Numbered from the stretch's first letter, positions 11,714 to 31,600 are shown. The stretch: 64,000 nt of DNA from Romanomermis culicivorax (GCA_963922205.1 CAWUHX010000013.1:930001-994000); one strand, 5' to 3'. Notes: generated by a model not told the origin, from the letters alone. Program-made: numbers and translations.

Positions 11714-12575
11714 AAAACCTGGAAAAGTCAGGGAACTTCATTTTGAGAAACTGCTAAAATTGCTTGGAAGAAGTTTCGTGCTAAAATAAACAAAATATCG
11801 TGTTTTTTGCGAACAAAAAAGGTTTTTTCGTACAAAGGTTTTTTGGCCCGTCCTTGTACATGTCCAAAGCGGACTGTACAAGAAAAACACTGGTTGGAAA
11901 TTAAGTTTAGAACAGTCATTTTTTAACACGTATTGACTGATTGTCCATATATACATTCCACAGTGTGTTACAAGCAGTGTTTTTTTTGTACTTTACAAAC
12001 GAAACGGTCCAGAGTACAAACGAAAATTTGGGCTTCGTTTGTACCGGTACAAACGAAAATTTTTGGACAAAAAAATTTTTTGTTACTCAACAGCTGTCAG
12101 TATTCAGTATCAATGGACTTTGTAGGACTTGTTTGTTATGCGTTCACATCGAAAACGGCAAACTAGCAGCTGTGCCATAATAATAAAAGCTTTTTGTGGA
12201 GTATTTCATTAGTGCATGTTATCTGCCTCATGATCAAATGTTTTATGTGTCTGAATTTGTAGCCTTCTTATGTCTCGTGGAAATAGCCAACGTATTAATA
12301 TTTCACAGCATGTTTGTTGCATTTTATAACAATGAATCCTTTTTTCAGCAATTTTTCGCAAATTTTGGAGTACAAACGGTTTTTGAGAGGTCGTTTGTAC
12401 CAGTACAAATGGACCGAGTACAAAAAAAACACTCGTTACAAGCCTATTTTTCGACATTTGTTGATAACACATTTTTGGCTCCCAAAATTTAAAATTGGCT
12501 CCTAAAAAATTTAAACCTAGGAGCCATTTAACTCATGATTTTCAAACCAAAAAATGCCTGTTGACTTGGATTTCT
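11714..12575 (+). repeat. Dispersed repeat (copy A), carrying a hAT insertion
   Basis: The sequence left and right of the hAT element at 11975-12434 is collinear with 50705-51040. Shared landmarks are aaatatcgtgttt, ctggttggaaat, tttttaac[ag]cgtat, gtgtgttacaagcc and taggagccattt. The copy near 51 kb lacks the hAT insertion and so represents an empty site. A shorter relative of the right-hand part lies at about 48890-48975. Confidence 0.75.
11975..12434. mobile_element. hAT MITE of the CAGTGTTTTTTTTGTAC family, 460 bp
   Basis: The left end is cagtgttttttttgtac; the right end is its reverse complement apart from the last base. The perfect 8-bp flanking duplication gttacaag lies at 11967-11974 and 12435-12442. 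The corresponding empty site gtgtgttacaagcc is present near 50918. The interior repeats the words gtacaaacgaaaa and gtttgtaccggtac. No transposase is present. Confidence 0.92.
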
Positions 12576-12731
12576 GCTTCGCTGATATTTCTTTTTTAAA
12601 ACTAATGTTGTACAGGTGATGCCTAAAATGAAATAGTGTGCAAGTACCAGTATTCGATAAAATTGCTCCATATTCTTCGGTAGTAATTTGCTTCTCCGTC
12701 AACGTGTGATAGCCGCTCTGGCCCAAGAGTG

Positions 12732-19012
<6,281 letters not shown>

Positions 19013-19210
19013 TTTTACTTTTTTGTGGTCTTTGTGTAAAGTTTGAAAGTGTTTGTGGTGTAAGCTCTTTAGTATTTGTGCAAATCGTTTGTTTCCCTTC
19101 ATCTTGAAGAATAATATGTTGCATCGAGGTTTTATCATTAAATATCATCTGATATTTCATTCAACTGGAGCGTTAAAATTCGCCAAAATGAAAAAACTGT
19201 CAGCTTTTGA

Positions 19211-19216
19211 AATAAA
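19211..19216 (+). terminator. Candidate polyadenylation signal of WDR48
   Basis: An AATAAA hexamer lies about 200 bp downstream of the WDR48 stop codon at 19010-19012, a normal distance for a 3' UTR. It is supported only by the hexamer and its position. Confidence 0.45.
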
Positions 19217-19681
19217 GCTGCTTGCTTAAAATTTTTTTCATGTTCAAAAACAATTTAAAATTCGCGGTCAAAGCAGACCGGGGAACGTCGGTTTTAAAAA
19301 AATCAATTTTTTCAAATGCACTATAATGTCCCTACGCTCCCCTGCGCTCTAATATCCGCGCTCCTATGTCTCTGAACTCTAATGTCTGGTAACGAAACTG
19401 ATTTTTGCCAGTTGATGAGTTTCATGCTATTAAAGATAAACACCCTATCCTATGACTACCGAGGAAATATCCCTTATTTTGTTGTCTAATTTTTCAACAA
19501 TCAGAGATATCCATGTGTCGAAATCGATTCTGTCGGAATGTAAATATCCACGGCTAAGTGGTATAAAATTCGTTTACAATTTTACGTTACAACTGCAGCC
19601 TAAAGTTTGTAATTTTGGCGAGCGGTTAGTTGTTTCTGCAGCCCTCACTACCAAAATTAACGTATACGTGTTGAATATAAA
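19217..19681. other. Intergenic interval between WDR48 and the coiled-coil gene
   Basis: This short interval must contain the promoter and 5' UTR of the downstream gene. TATAAA occurs immediately before the ATG (19677-19682), too close to serve as a normal TATA box for that start. Nothing else is recognised. Confidence 0.4.
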
Positions 19682-22600
19682 ATGACGGAGCCTCATCAAA
19701 CCAGCAAAAGCGGGACCGGTACAATAACCGGACCGGCTACTTCGGCCAGCGTAACGAACCGTACACTGACGGAAGGGTGAGAATTTGTTTGTTGGTTCCG
19801 GAAAGGGATAGCTGGCCAAGCTGAGATTACTTGAAAATACATACAAACGCATTCTCAGTTTCTGGTTGTTCCTACACGGAAATCCACACCTTGATTTTAC
19901 AGGTTATTTCATTTTACAAATTGGACTCATCAGTCCTGTTTTTTGATTTGATGACTATGAGCGGAGTTTGAAAATTGGATAAAAATTTAGAGGTCCCTAA
20001 ATGCATAATTATACCTGAATCGTCTTCTTTTCTGTCTTCGACTATGCGCTCAGTATTTAGTGTGATTTAGGGCCGAATCACAGGGGTCTGAGTGAAATTT
20101 GAGTAAATGCAGGGGCAATCTTGGAGTATCTGCTCCACTTCTACTCCTAGATTTTTTTGCTCTCTTTGTTATGTATCACATCGTTGTAAAACACGAGCGG
20201 TTTTTGAAAGGAACTTTTGGTAGTTATGCACTTTAGTGACCATTGAATTTTCAAGTTTTTTTAACGTCTAAAGGGTCATTTATACTTGCATTTTCCGACG
20301 GAACGGAATGCAATCGACGGAACGTAACCGAAAGGAACGGAAGTTTCGGTTCGGTTGGACGTTACCGTCGGTCGTTTTCCGCAAAATTGCAGTTATCCTT
20401 TCCGACGGAAAGTGGATTTTCAAGTTGAATGTTTCTAGCTGTCGACGCAACGTTCCATTGGTAGGGAACATCGGATAGCTAATTTTTTAACTTGTAACGT
20501 ATATACAACGTGTGCGCATGCGCGACGCACGCGAAGTAAAGAATAGTTTAAATTGATGTTACTGCGATCAGCTTTCAAAGTAACTTGTATTGACTAAGTT
20601 TGGAACATTCTCGGAACAAAGAAGAAGCAAAATTAGGGCAAGGTTGCATAAATTTTGGCCAAAAGTTATTTCTGGTCGGAGCAGTGGCCCGTTTCTGAGT
20701 AGCGTCTTATAGCTGTGCCCCAAGACATAGCTTACCATGTAAAAATCATGTCTTGAGATACAGTCTTTTTTCCAAAGACACTGTTCAGAAACGAGTCTGA
20801 GATGTAGATTTGGAGCAGAAAAAGCTCCAAAAAGAAAGAAAAGAAATATTCTCAGCATTGCACAATGCAATAAATCTGAATCCATTTTTCGCTGCTTCTG
20901 CGTTACGTTTACTCAGTTTCTGCTCCGAGAAAGCTCAGAATTTACCTTCTCCACCTTCTGTGATACCAAAAAAGGCTAAATTATTGTTTAATCACGAAGT
21001 GCCGAAACAAAAATATAGCCTCTCATCTTATTCAGAAAATTATGCCGATCATTTTTCGTCTATACTGAATTAGCGGAAACGATTTCTGAAGGCGTAGGGA
21101 GCTGCTGAAGATTGACTGATTTCAATACAAAAAGTATACGTTATTTTTCAATAAAATTAACATAAATGACCAAGAACAAGCCTGCAGCCGGTTCCACAAA
21201 CAATCCCTGACCAAGAGTGCACACAGAATAAGGCCCTCACGAAAGTCCCCTTAGCAGAGTGCACTCAGGAAAGCGGTCCCCCAATAATACTGCAACCATC
21301 ACTCTGCTGAGGGTACTCACCGTTAGAAATCGACAATTTATAGAAAGTATCTGTTTTTTTCGTCTTTCAGCCACTGTTTTTTCCCCCAAATCGTGCTTTT
21401 TCGGTAAAAAAATTCGGAAAAGGAAAAAAATTTGGACTCCTTCCCCATTCAGGAAAGAAAATTTTGCGGATTGAATACAGAAAAGAAACATTTCGGTGCA
21501 TTTTAGAAGGTCATAATCTCAATATTTTCCGACGCTTCTCGCGGGTTGTAACTTTAATTATCATGATTACGTGTTGGGGTGGCTCCAGGTGCACGTGTTC
21601 AGCTTCCGGCGTCAGTGCGCAGGCGGTTGGACGCGGCGAAAAGTGGCGAAGAGAAAAATATAATTTGCATAGATTTATGCTGCCACTGTTTCGCGATTTT
21701 TGTGTCTTTTTATCAGTGTTAAAAAGATTAGTTTTATGGAGGGACGCCGCCATCACCTTTTTATAATAATTTTGTTTATTATTTGTTTGGTGTCGCCAGT
21801 CGTCACCCAATACAAGTTGGGCCTGTAAGTTGTTTTGTTTTGTGAGCGCAGGGGAGGCCTTTATAAGATTAGGAGTGGAGACTTGGGTAGGATCTCCTGA
21901 GGTACGTGCCAAGGTGTTCTGCCTGAGGTTTGGTGAAAGTTCTGGCGAGTATCTGGTGAAACATCTGGGAGAGTTTTGTGTTTATTGTTGTTGTTAGCCT
22001 GTGGTCAGAACTGTTGCATCGTGTTGACCCCACAGTTGCCTAACAAGTGGTGGACTCTTAACGCCTCTCACGACGGATAACCGGAGAACCACCAGAAAAA
22101 TAACTAAACCTCCTGGGTTTTATTTGCAGGCACATACCGGAAAAAGTAAGAAAATGAGTCTTCCGGTAGGAAAAATGTTGAGAACTCCTCCTAGGTCACA
22201 TGAACCTAGTGTTTCGAATCTCGACTCTGCTGAAGAACACGCAGCGGTAGAACAGATTCAAGCACAGGCCCCTGAGACTGAAGGAAGGAGAGAGAGTAGA
22301 ATTGCCGAAGTGGCAAGAATTGAAGAGGAGTTGAGGAAGAGTAGTTTTGAGATGGCTAGGCAAGCGGACATTGAAACTACTGTAAGTGGTAGTGTCAAAG
22401 GTCATCAGACCTTTGAGAGAGAGAGACCGACGTCGCCCCCGAAGTTGGTCCATCCAATGGCCGAGACGTTGGAGGAGATTAGACGGAAGTCGAAACCGGC
22501 GTGGAGGTCAAACATGATGGACATGAATTATGACAAATATTACGAGGACGCGCCGGCCGATTTATACGAGGATAAATATTCGAGGCGATACGACCCCGAA

Positions 22601-25600
22601 ATGGGGAATTTTATCCGACGAGAGGAGCAAAGGGATCGAATCGATCCCAAGAATTTACGAATTAACGTGCTGGAGAAGAAAGTCGAATTATTGATCAAAG
22701 TTATCGAAAGCGCGCAAGTTAAAGAAAAGGAAACAGAGGAAGATCAACGGAAGAAGATAGGTGAGTCTTCTTACATTGAGAGTAGATTAGAAAGAGTAAG
22801 TGAACCTAAGAGAGAGGTTCATTCAGAGGTTTATGTAAGGTCTCAAGAAGATAGAGACAAATATTCGAGTAGATATAGAGGTTGGACTGAGGAACCGCAG
22901 GGTTCGAGGAATGCTGAACAAGCACAATCGAATGCCTACGGTTACTCAGAGAGTAGGAGGTCTAGGGAAAGGAAGGTGACTATCTGCGATGAATCATCCC
23001 AGGGAGAGGACAGATTTTCTCGTCCCACTCCTCGGAGAGATACCACAAATAGAGCTGACCTTAGTCCTGAGAGGAGGAAAAAGAGGAGGTCGAAGAGTAG
23101 AAAGAGATCTCACAGATCTAGAACTAGGAGTAGACATTACTCAGATAGTGATAATAGCAGTTCATCTACGTCGAACTCTAGCTCAAGTGTAGAAGTTGAT
23201 GTGAGAGATGTGGTAAAGGTTTTGAAACATAGACCTCTGGAAAGTGAGTTTCTGGAGAATACTGCGGATAAGGTAAAGAAAGAGTGTTTGAGAAGGTTGT
23301 CTCAGAACACGGCTAGGAGGATAGCAAGAACATCCTCAAGTTATACAGAAGCGCGGAGAAATGTTTTAAAGTATCTCGCGCCGACTTATGATTTGACGAT
23401 GCTCAAAAGAGAGTTGTTTAATATGAAACAGGAAGAAGACGAGTCAGCCTTAGAGTTTTTAAAGAGGTTGAGTAATCCCGTGGATCTGGTCTATGCAGAT
23501 CAGACTGATCAACTAAGGCAAGAGAATATTATTAATGCCTTCATTTATAAAAGTAGTCCGTTATATCAGACGGAGTTGCAGGATGTATTGCCATCGATGA
23601 AAACTTGGCAAGACCTTGCATACGCCGTAACTCAGATTGATAAGAAATATAAAAATGTGTTTACTACTTTTGGAGCCAAGGATAAACCAATTAAGGTGAA
23701 TCAAGTTGTAGCTACGGAGGAGAAGTGCCCGGAAATTGCTTTTGTAGGGAATGCTCCGTATGGAAGTACTAAAAAGTATAACCAGACGAAGTCAAGACGA
23801 CAAAATCAGTTGCAAAAGGCAGTAGAAGAGGAGAGAAGTGAGGAGAATGCTGAAGAGATGCAACCTGGCCCATCGCCTCGTGATGTCAAAAAGTCTAACG
23901 AGGAGCAGGCCAAGGAGTCTTTTTATAGCTATTCTCTCAAAGGAATGGCTACAATTGGTTCAAAAGGTGGATAAATTACAGGTTACTCAGAATGAAGCTT
24001 TAAAGGAGTTGACTACTGTAAAGACTGTGTCTGCTGAAAAGCAGAAGCAGTTGAAGCAGCAGAGACCCTACTGCATATGTCATAAGAATAATACTCATGC
24101 TACGGAGGAATGTAAAACATTAGCATACCGGCGTCAGCAACAGCAACGTGGTGGATTTAACCATGGCATGTCTAATCTGTATTATGGTGGTGATAGGAAT
24201 GCTTCATTTAGAGGAAGTTTTAGAGGTAGAGGTGGACTTCAGTTTGGATTTAGAGGAAGAGGAAGAGGTGCCTATTATGTAGGATTCCCCGAAGAAGATC
24301 AAATGTACGGGTATGACCCAGAATTCGAGAGATACAGGGAATTCTGCAGACTTAGAGAACAAGGCATCCAGTTGCAGAGGCAGCCTCAGTTGATGCTGCC
24401 TGCATCAACTAGTCAACCGGCTATTCAGGCTAGTACCGTCCAGGATAAATCTGGATCATTTGTTTCGAACCAGTCGCAACCTAGTTCGCATAACATAATG
24501 GTGACAAGCCGTACGGATGTGGATGATGAAAGCGAGCAGAGTAGAAACAAATCATCAAGTTTGGTTCTCAAAAGTATTATTCACCTGGATAAGGTGACAC
24601 CTCTAGAAAAGGTAAAGGAAAAAGATTTGGCTCATGTGAAGTATGGAAGAAAAGTAATGGACATAGAGAAAAGGTTGTTGGAGAATTATCCGAAAACGGT
24701 TCCATTTTACATAGATGTAGTTATTAAAGAAACAGCTACCAGAGCTTTAATCGATACAGGAGCTCAGTGTACGGTCATGTCTTCTAAGCTCCTGAAAAGG
24801 GCATTAGACATTGATTATACAGTGTACCCTCGTATTCTTAAAGTGACTGTAGCTGATGGAAAAATTGTGCATGCCTATGGGTATGTACCAGTTTGTATGA
24901 AGACTGAATTTGGAAATTTTCCAGTCAATGCTATAGTGTTGCCAGATGCAGGTGAGGACCTAATCTTGGGCACAGATTTTTTAGCACACCCAGACTTAGG
25001 TGTGGTGATTGATTTTAAAAGGAATGCCATGACGATACAAGGCATTGAGAAGAAGATTGATGTAGTTCAAGTTCCTTCTGTAATTACTGTGCAAACGGTA
25101 ATAGAAGAAGTGACTAAAGTCAGTGTGGCGTCGACTGATTGCATAAATCAAATTGTTTATCCAAAAGTTTGTCTACTAAAGACAACTGTTGCAATTGTTG
25201 CATGTGTGAAAACCTACATTCCATATGGAACAGATGTTTTGATGAAGGAAAAACTTTGGGATCAACATGGAGATGCCACCTTGAACGGAATTATTGTCGA
25301 ATCTAAAGATTCTGAAAGGAAGTTCAGAATGGAGAAAGCGGTTGTAGATGGATCACAAGAGGAGTTTGTACTACTAATCTCCAACACCACGGGTTCTGGT
25401 TGTCGGTTTGAGAGAGATCAAATCATTGGCTATACAGAATCTATGTTAATTGAAGATGATGATACTTATAAAAAGGTGAAGGAAATGAAAAAGATAAAGG
25501 AGGAAAAGGAATATCAGACTTGTATGGTAAAGGAAGGAATGCCTGCATTATCAAAAGCTGATTCTGTAGAGTTCTATACTTCACTATGCAGGATGATATC

Positions 25601-28600
25601 AAAGGCAAAAATTTCGGAAGAGCAGAAAACGGAAGCTATAGAGTCTTTGTTGAAATACAGAGATGTCTTTAGCTTGCCTGGTGATCCGGCTACTAGAACC
25701 CCAGCTCTGACGTGTAAGATAGATACAGGGGATGCGAGACCTGTAGCAAAAAGATATTACAGAGCTTCTATCAATAGTCGGCCAGGAGTAAGGCAACATA
25801 TAAAGGAGATGTTGGATCAAGGAGTGATCGAGCCCTCTAAGTCACCGTGGGCTGCACCCTTGTTTCTAGTTGGAAAGAAAGATGGAACTACGAGACCAGT
25901 AGTTGATTTTAGAAGTATAAACGAAGTGACCAAGGATGATAAATATCCCATCACGAGAATGGATGACTATTTAGATTGCCTTGGAAGAGCTAAGTTTTAT
26001 ACGACTCTAGATTTGAAGTCGGGATATTGGCAGGTCCCAATGGAGGAGGAGAGCAAGGAGAAAACGGCTTTTATATGCCAGGAAGGCTTGTTTCAGTTTA
26101 AAGTGATGCCGTTTGGATTGAAGAATGCACAGGCTGAATTCCAAAGGATGATAGAGAGAATCCTTGGGGATTTGGTATGGAAAATTTGCCTAGTGTACAT
26201 AGATGATATTATCATCTTCTCGAATATGTTCAAGGAACACTTAGAGAATTTGAAATTGGTGCTAGAAGCATTGAGGAAGGCGAAGTTGACTCTTAAGCCA
26301 GAGAAATGTGAATTTCTTCCCGAGAACGTGCACTTTTTAGGGCACATCTTGGATGTGAACGGAATTTCTCCGGATCCTAAGAAGGTCAAGGCGATAATGG
26401 AATTTCCATTCCCGGATTCTGTTAAGAAGATGCAGAGATTCCTAGGTATGCTACAATGGTGTAAGAAATTTATACCGGACCTAGCAGCACTAGCTGAACC
26501 TTTGTTCAAATTAACAGGCAAGAAGGGAACATGGAATGTGACAGAGTTGCATTACACAACTTTTGAGAAGCTCAAAGTAGCATTGACCTCAGTACCTTTC
26601 TTAAGACATCCAATTTTAGATGGATCTGCGCGATTCATTCTTCAAACGGATGCCAGTGGAATTGCATTGGGAGCAGTGTTATGTCAAGAGACTGACTCGG
26701 AATGTTGGGTGATAGCCTACAATAGTCGGATATTGCGGGCAGAAGAAAGGAAATGGTGCGCCACCGAAAGGGAATGCTTAGCTGTGGTATACGGCCTAAA
26801 AATTTATAAACATTATCTTTTGGGTCAAAAGGTCACGATTCGAACGGACCACAAACCATTATTATCAATGAGGGTCAACACACAGACTAATGACAAACTC
26901 AAGAGGTGGTATGCATTCATTTGCCAATTCAATCACAAGTTGGAGTACGTGCCTGGCAGACAAAATGCCATGGCTGATTTTCTCTCCAGGAAGGAGGAAC
27001 TGGATGAACAGAAAGAGAAGTTGCCACCAAAATGGGAGCTTATCTTTCAGAAAGGAGATGTGAAATCTCTTGCTGAAGACGAAGTCATTAACCAAAACCA
27101 CAAAGTTTTAGTGAATCAACTTCGGAAACTCAGAGGAGATGAAGTGGATGAGGCTGTAGGAGTCTTCACTTCGGTGAAGATGGCCACAGCTTCAGTGGCT
27201 CCAAGATATCATGTTAGTGATGAAACTCGACTTAATATTTCTCCAGAATTTGATAATTATCGAACGCCTGGGAAATATGAAATCGAGGCGGTAGTCACTA
27301 GACAAATGGCAGAAAACTTGCAGCAGGAGGAAAAAGGACATCCTCCTGGGCAAGCTAAACCTAAAGAGGAAGTGAAGAGAATTTTTGAACCGAAGGAGAA
27401 GGAGTTTGAAGAAGCCCCTCAGATTGAAGATGGTAGACCGAAAGGGCTTATCTCAAAGGCCTTGATGTCACAGTTACAAGGAAAGGATAAAGATTTAAAA
27501 GTGATCTTCGAGAAACTAGGTGCTAATAGTAGCACTAAGTCTCAAAGTAACTTTTATATTGATCAAGGGATACTATATAGAGAGACTTTTGGCGAGGCGC
27601 ATCAAGGGTTTAAGAGAACCTTTTGGTGCATCAAGGGTTTAAGAGAACCCTTGCATTATTAAAAAGCGGTTCTGGTGGCCGAGCATCAAAAAGGATGTTG
27701 GGAGCTGGATCAGCTTTTGTCCGATATGTCAAATTGCGACTCTAGGAAAGGCTACAATACCGCCATTAAATCCTATAATTCCTAGAGGACCGTTTGACAT
27801 AGTCTCTGTTGAAATTGTGGGAATTTCTCCCATGAGTGAGAAAAGACCGTATGTAATAGTATTCCAAGATTACTTTACAAAATGGGTGGAAGCAGAAATG
27901 ATCCCGGATCAATCTGCTGTAACGATTGTGGACAGTTTTCTTCGAAATATTGTGTTCAGGCATGGAACCCCGGTGAAATTGTTGAGTGATAATGGTTCAT
28001 GCTTTACAGCTTATCTGATGATGTCAGTGTGTAAATTATTAGAGTGTCAGAAGATTTTCACAACTGCCTACCATCCACAAGGAAATGGAATGGTTGAAAG
28101 GTTTAACCAAACCTTGATCAAGCAGTTGCGAAAGGTTGCTATAGAGGATTCAGACAAGTGGGACAGATATTTGCAATCTGTCGTTTTTGCTTACAATGCC
28201 ACACCTCATACCTCAACGAGATGTTCTCCATTTGCCTTATTGAGAGGTCATGAGGCTAATTTTGGCATAAGTATTGGTGTTGCAAGAAATATAGTTCTGC
28301 CAATGAACTATGAGGCTTATAAGCATATACTAACCGAAAGTTTAGTAGAAACTTATGAAGTCATTTCAGAAAATATCAAGAAAGCTGCGGAGATCAGTAA
28401 AAAGTTTTTTGACCATAAAGCAAAGGCTCATGATTATTCCGTCAATGATTGGGTTTTGCTGAAAGTCGATAAACAGAAAAAACTGGGTCTGCCATGGCAA
28501 GGACCGTATGTTGTTACTGATAATAGTAGATTATCAGAGAACGTGCTTGAAATCGCGCACTGGAGAGAGCCCCTGAAAAAGCAGGTGGTATCCGTGAGCA

Positions 28601-31600
28601 GGTTAAAGCATTTTCGCTACGAGACCCGCAGATGGCTGCAGTCTAACGACGTGTCATCTAAAGATGCATAGTTTACTGTAGATTCGAAAATCAGTAATTA
28701 TAAACTGCCGTAGCGTGTAGCGCTGTTTTTCGCGTGTGTGTGTGCGTGTGATTACCCCCCCCCCCATATTTTTTCATCCCGAATTTTGTAATTAGGTACA
28801 AATTGTAATTAATTGTATTTATTTATGAATTTATCGTGTATTTATTGCGTATTTTTAAATTTTCATCGCGTAAATCTTAAAATTTTCAAAAATTCTTGAT
28901 AAAAAACCACTCTTCGCAAAAAACCCAAATTCTTAAAATTTTTTCGCGGCCCAAAATTTTAAATTCCCCCGAGTCCGATTAATTTTTTCGGAGGTTGTAG
29001 AGTGAAAATAGACAAAAAGTAGCGAAAGTGGAAAATTTGTCGATTTTTCAGCTCTTATCAAAAATTATAGAAATTTTTCGAAAATTGATAACGCCGAATT
29101 GAAAGAATTCGAAAAAGAAGCGGAAGGAATGTCCAGACCCCCCAATGGACGCCGGACAAAGCAGTATTTGGTCACGGACCCCCACGTGACCTATGGTCAG
29201 CCGCAGGTGCAGCAAAATAATCGGTATTTTTTAGTCGATGTTAAGCGACCTAAGTTTTTAAACTTAGTTAATCTAAAAATTATTTGGGCAAAGCAGGATG
29301 TTATAGCCCACGGGTGTCTAGACGAAGGCCTAGACAATTTTCTCAATTTAGTGGGAACATATTTGTTCTGTCAAACTTGAAAAAGTGTGGCAAAGCTGCC
29401 CGTAGCGCGAAATTTGGACTTTTTGCGAAACTACATCTTTCCTCTACACACATAGCAAGTTGAAAAAATTCGTCTATGTGATGGGGAAGAAGTGGAGTGT
29501 AGCAACTAGTCGACTAGGGGTAGATAATTTCAAATTTATTTAAATTTCTAAATTCCATCTTAATCTAATTTTCTACGAATTTCCACATTTTGGGTAAAAT
29601 AGTAAATATATTTTTAAATTTCTTCTTGGAAATTCTTAATTTATTAGTTGGATAGGCCGTTTTGGGCATTGGATTGAGACAGCTAGCAGTCGAATGATGG
29701 AAGACGCAGGTGGTCTGTGCGTATACTCCCATATAAGGTAGAAGTCGAGGCCGCACTTGTGTTTAACTATCTGCCAACACTAACCCAATATATGTTTGGT
29801 ACCTTATTGTCCCCTGCTTGTAATTTTTTCTTTTTTCCTATTTGTGCTTACTATCTGTGGTGAAGGTAGAATTTAACCGATGTTTGTCCGCTTAGAAAAG
29901 TTCTCATAGAAAAGTTGTAAACATTTCGCCTGAATTTTTTAGACTACAATGTTAAACGCATTGTCAGAGTCAGCGAATTGGAACGATGGTTTGCCACGAC
30001 TTTCGGGAGATTTCCATTGGAATTGACGGAACCGAAAATGGTCGAAATAGGTAAGGTGGCTGAGATGATCGAAACCTTAAAGGTGAGTAGGTTTGGAGGA
30101 CAGCCAATTATGGGTTTTGATAGCGAGAAGGTTACTCAAGAGTATGTGAGTAAGGTTTTCGCGACTTCTGGGGTTGATAACCCAAAAGGGAAGGAGTTCG
30201 CGGGAGTCATTAGCTTCTCGATGGTGACTGGAGACACCTTTGTTGTAGATACTATGACAATCATGCCGAAGGAATGGACGCTCATTCATGAGCTCTTAGA
30301 TTCGGACATACTTCTCATTGGATACAACTTGGTTACAGATCTGGTTGCCGTCTGGAATGTTAATGGCGCAGGCAGAAATCACCAAGATGTTGATCTGACA
30401 GCAGAGATCAAGTATAAAATTGCGTCTTCATATGGCCGTTATTATAACGTAGCCAAGGTAGGAGACCAGTTGAACGGGAGATTTTTGGCAATGTGCAGGA
30501 AGTTGGGACTTTGCCCAGAGACCTTTAAGCTGAAGGGGTTGTTCACGGAGCTGTATCTGGTGGATATTGGTTATTATCAAATCGATTTCTGTCAGAGAGC
30601 GCAATGTGAACGATTCTGTAGGCACACATTAACGCAGTTTGAAATTAGGTATTCAGCACTGGACGCCTACTACTCATTGTTGGTTTTCCTAGCGTTTTTC
30701 CACTATGAGTTAGCTACGGAAGTCGAGGTCGGATTCCAGTATTTTCGGCATGATCTGATGAAAGCGGATCAAATTCAGATAATGGCTTATAGGCTGTACA
30801 GGTTTTTTAATATGGTTCATGGTGAAAATTTTCCACAGACCTTTTGTGGAAGTCCAGAAGTAGAAGAGATGCAGTCAGCATCTATTTATCACGTAATGAG
30901 ACAAGAAGCGTATGCCCGTATAGCTGCCTAATTGGACACCTCATTTGGAGGCAATACGGAGTACAGCTTCCCTCATTACGAGGCAAATCCGAAGAGAGGG
31001 AGAGAAGTAAGTATCCCTAAAGGTATTCATCCCGATTATACCATCAAGGAAAAAAGTAAGAATGTGGACGGTAACGATATGGTAAGTGAGGATGAAGAGT
31101 TTGAAGAAGCTTTGTCCGAAAAGCAGATTAGAACTCGAATTACGAAGAAGGTGATAGATATGGTTAATCGAGGGAAGAGTTTCAGTAGACTTGATGAACC
31201 AGTATCTATGGTTTTGTACGAGAATTTCCTAAGGTATAGGAAAGAAACTAAACAGTTGTTGGAGATAACATCTCTGGAAGTTGATTACCATGAGTATGAA
31301 CCAGTCAGAGTGTCGAATGGTAAAGACTCGTACGTAAGACAACACTGGAGTATGGATATCGCTCCTTATTCTGAAATATTGATTGAGGACAATTTTAAGA
31401 ATTTGGAGTCAGTGTGTAACAAAGTTCGGCTTACGTTTCACTTGTTTTGGCCAGCTTGTAGAGAGGAAGCGGAGGAGTACCTTACCTCTCTCCTTGACCA
31501 CAACTATTTGAGATCCTTTAGCCCTGAGGGAAAAGAACAACTCTTGAAGATGTTGTGGAGGGGAGATAGGTACGGTCAGTATTTATCATTTTTGAATAGT

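Noticed and set aside
20243-20471. Overlapping ORFs on both strands in a ttccgacggaa-rich block
   Set aside because: They are short, repetitive and mirror each other across inverted words; this is more likely a MITE fragment than a gene.
21511-21912. Antisense ORF of 133 codons in the 5' LTR and a 141-codon counterpart in the 3' LTR (34922-35347)
   Set aside because: The similarity follows from the two LTRs being copies of each other; no domain is visible, and both ORFs run into flanking non-coding DNA.
30929-30931. Programmed stop-codon readthrough in ORF3 of the plus-strand element
   Set aside because: The frame does continue after TAA, but the same copy has several frameshifts and the intact copy has no stop there, so it is most likely a mutation.
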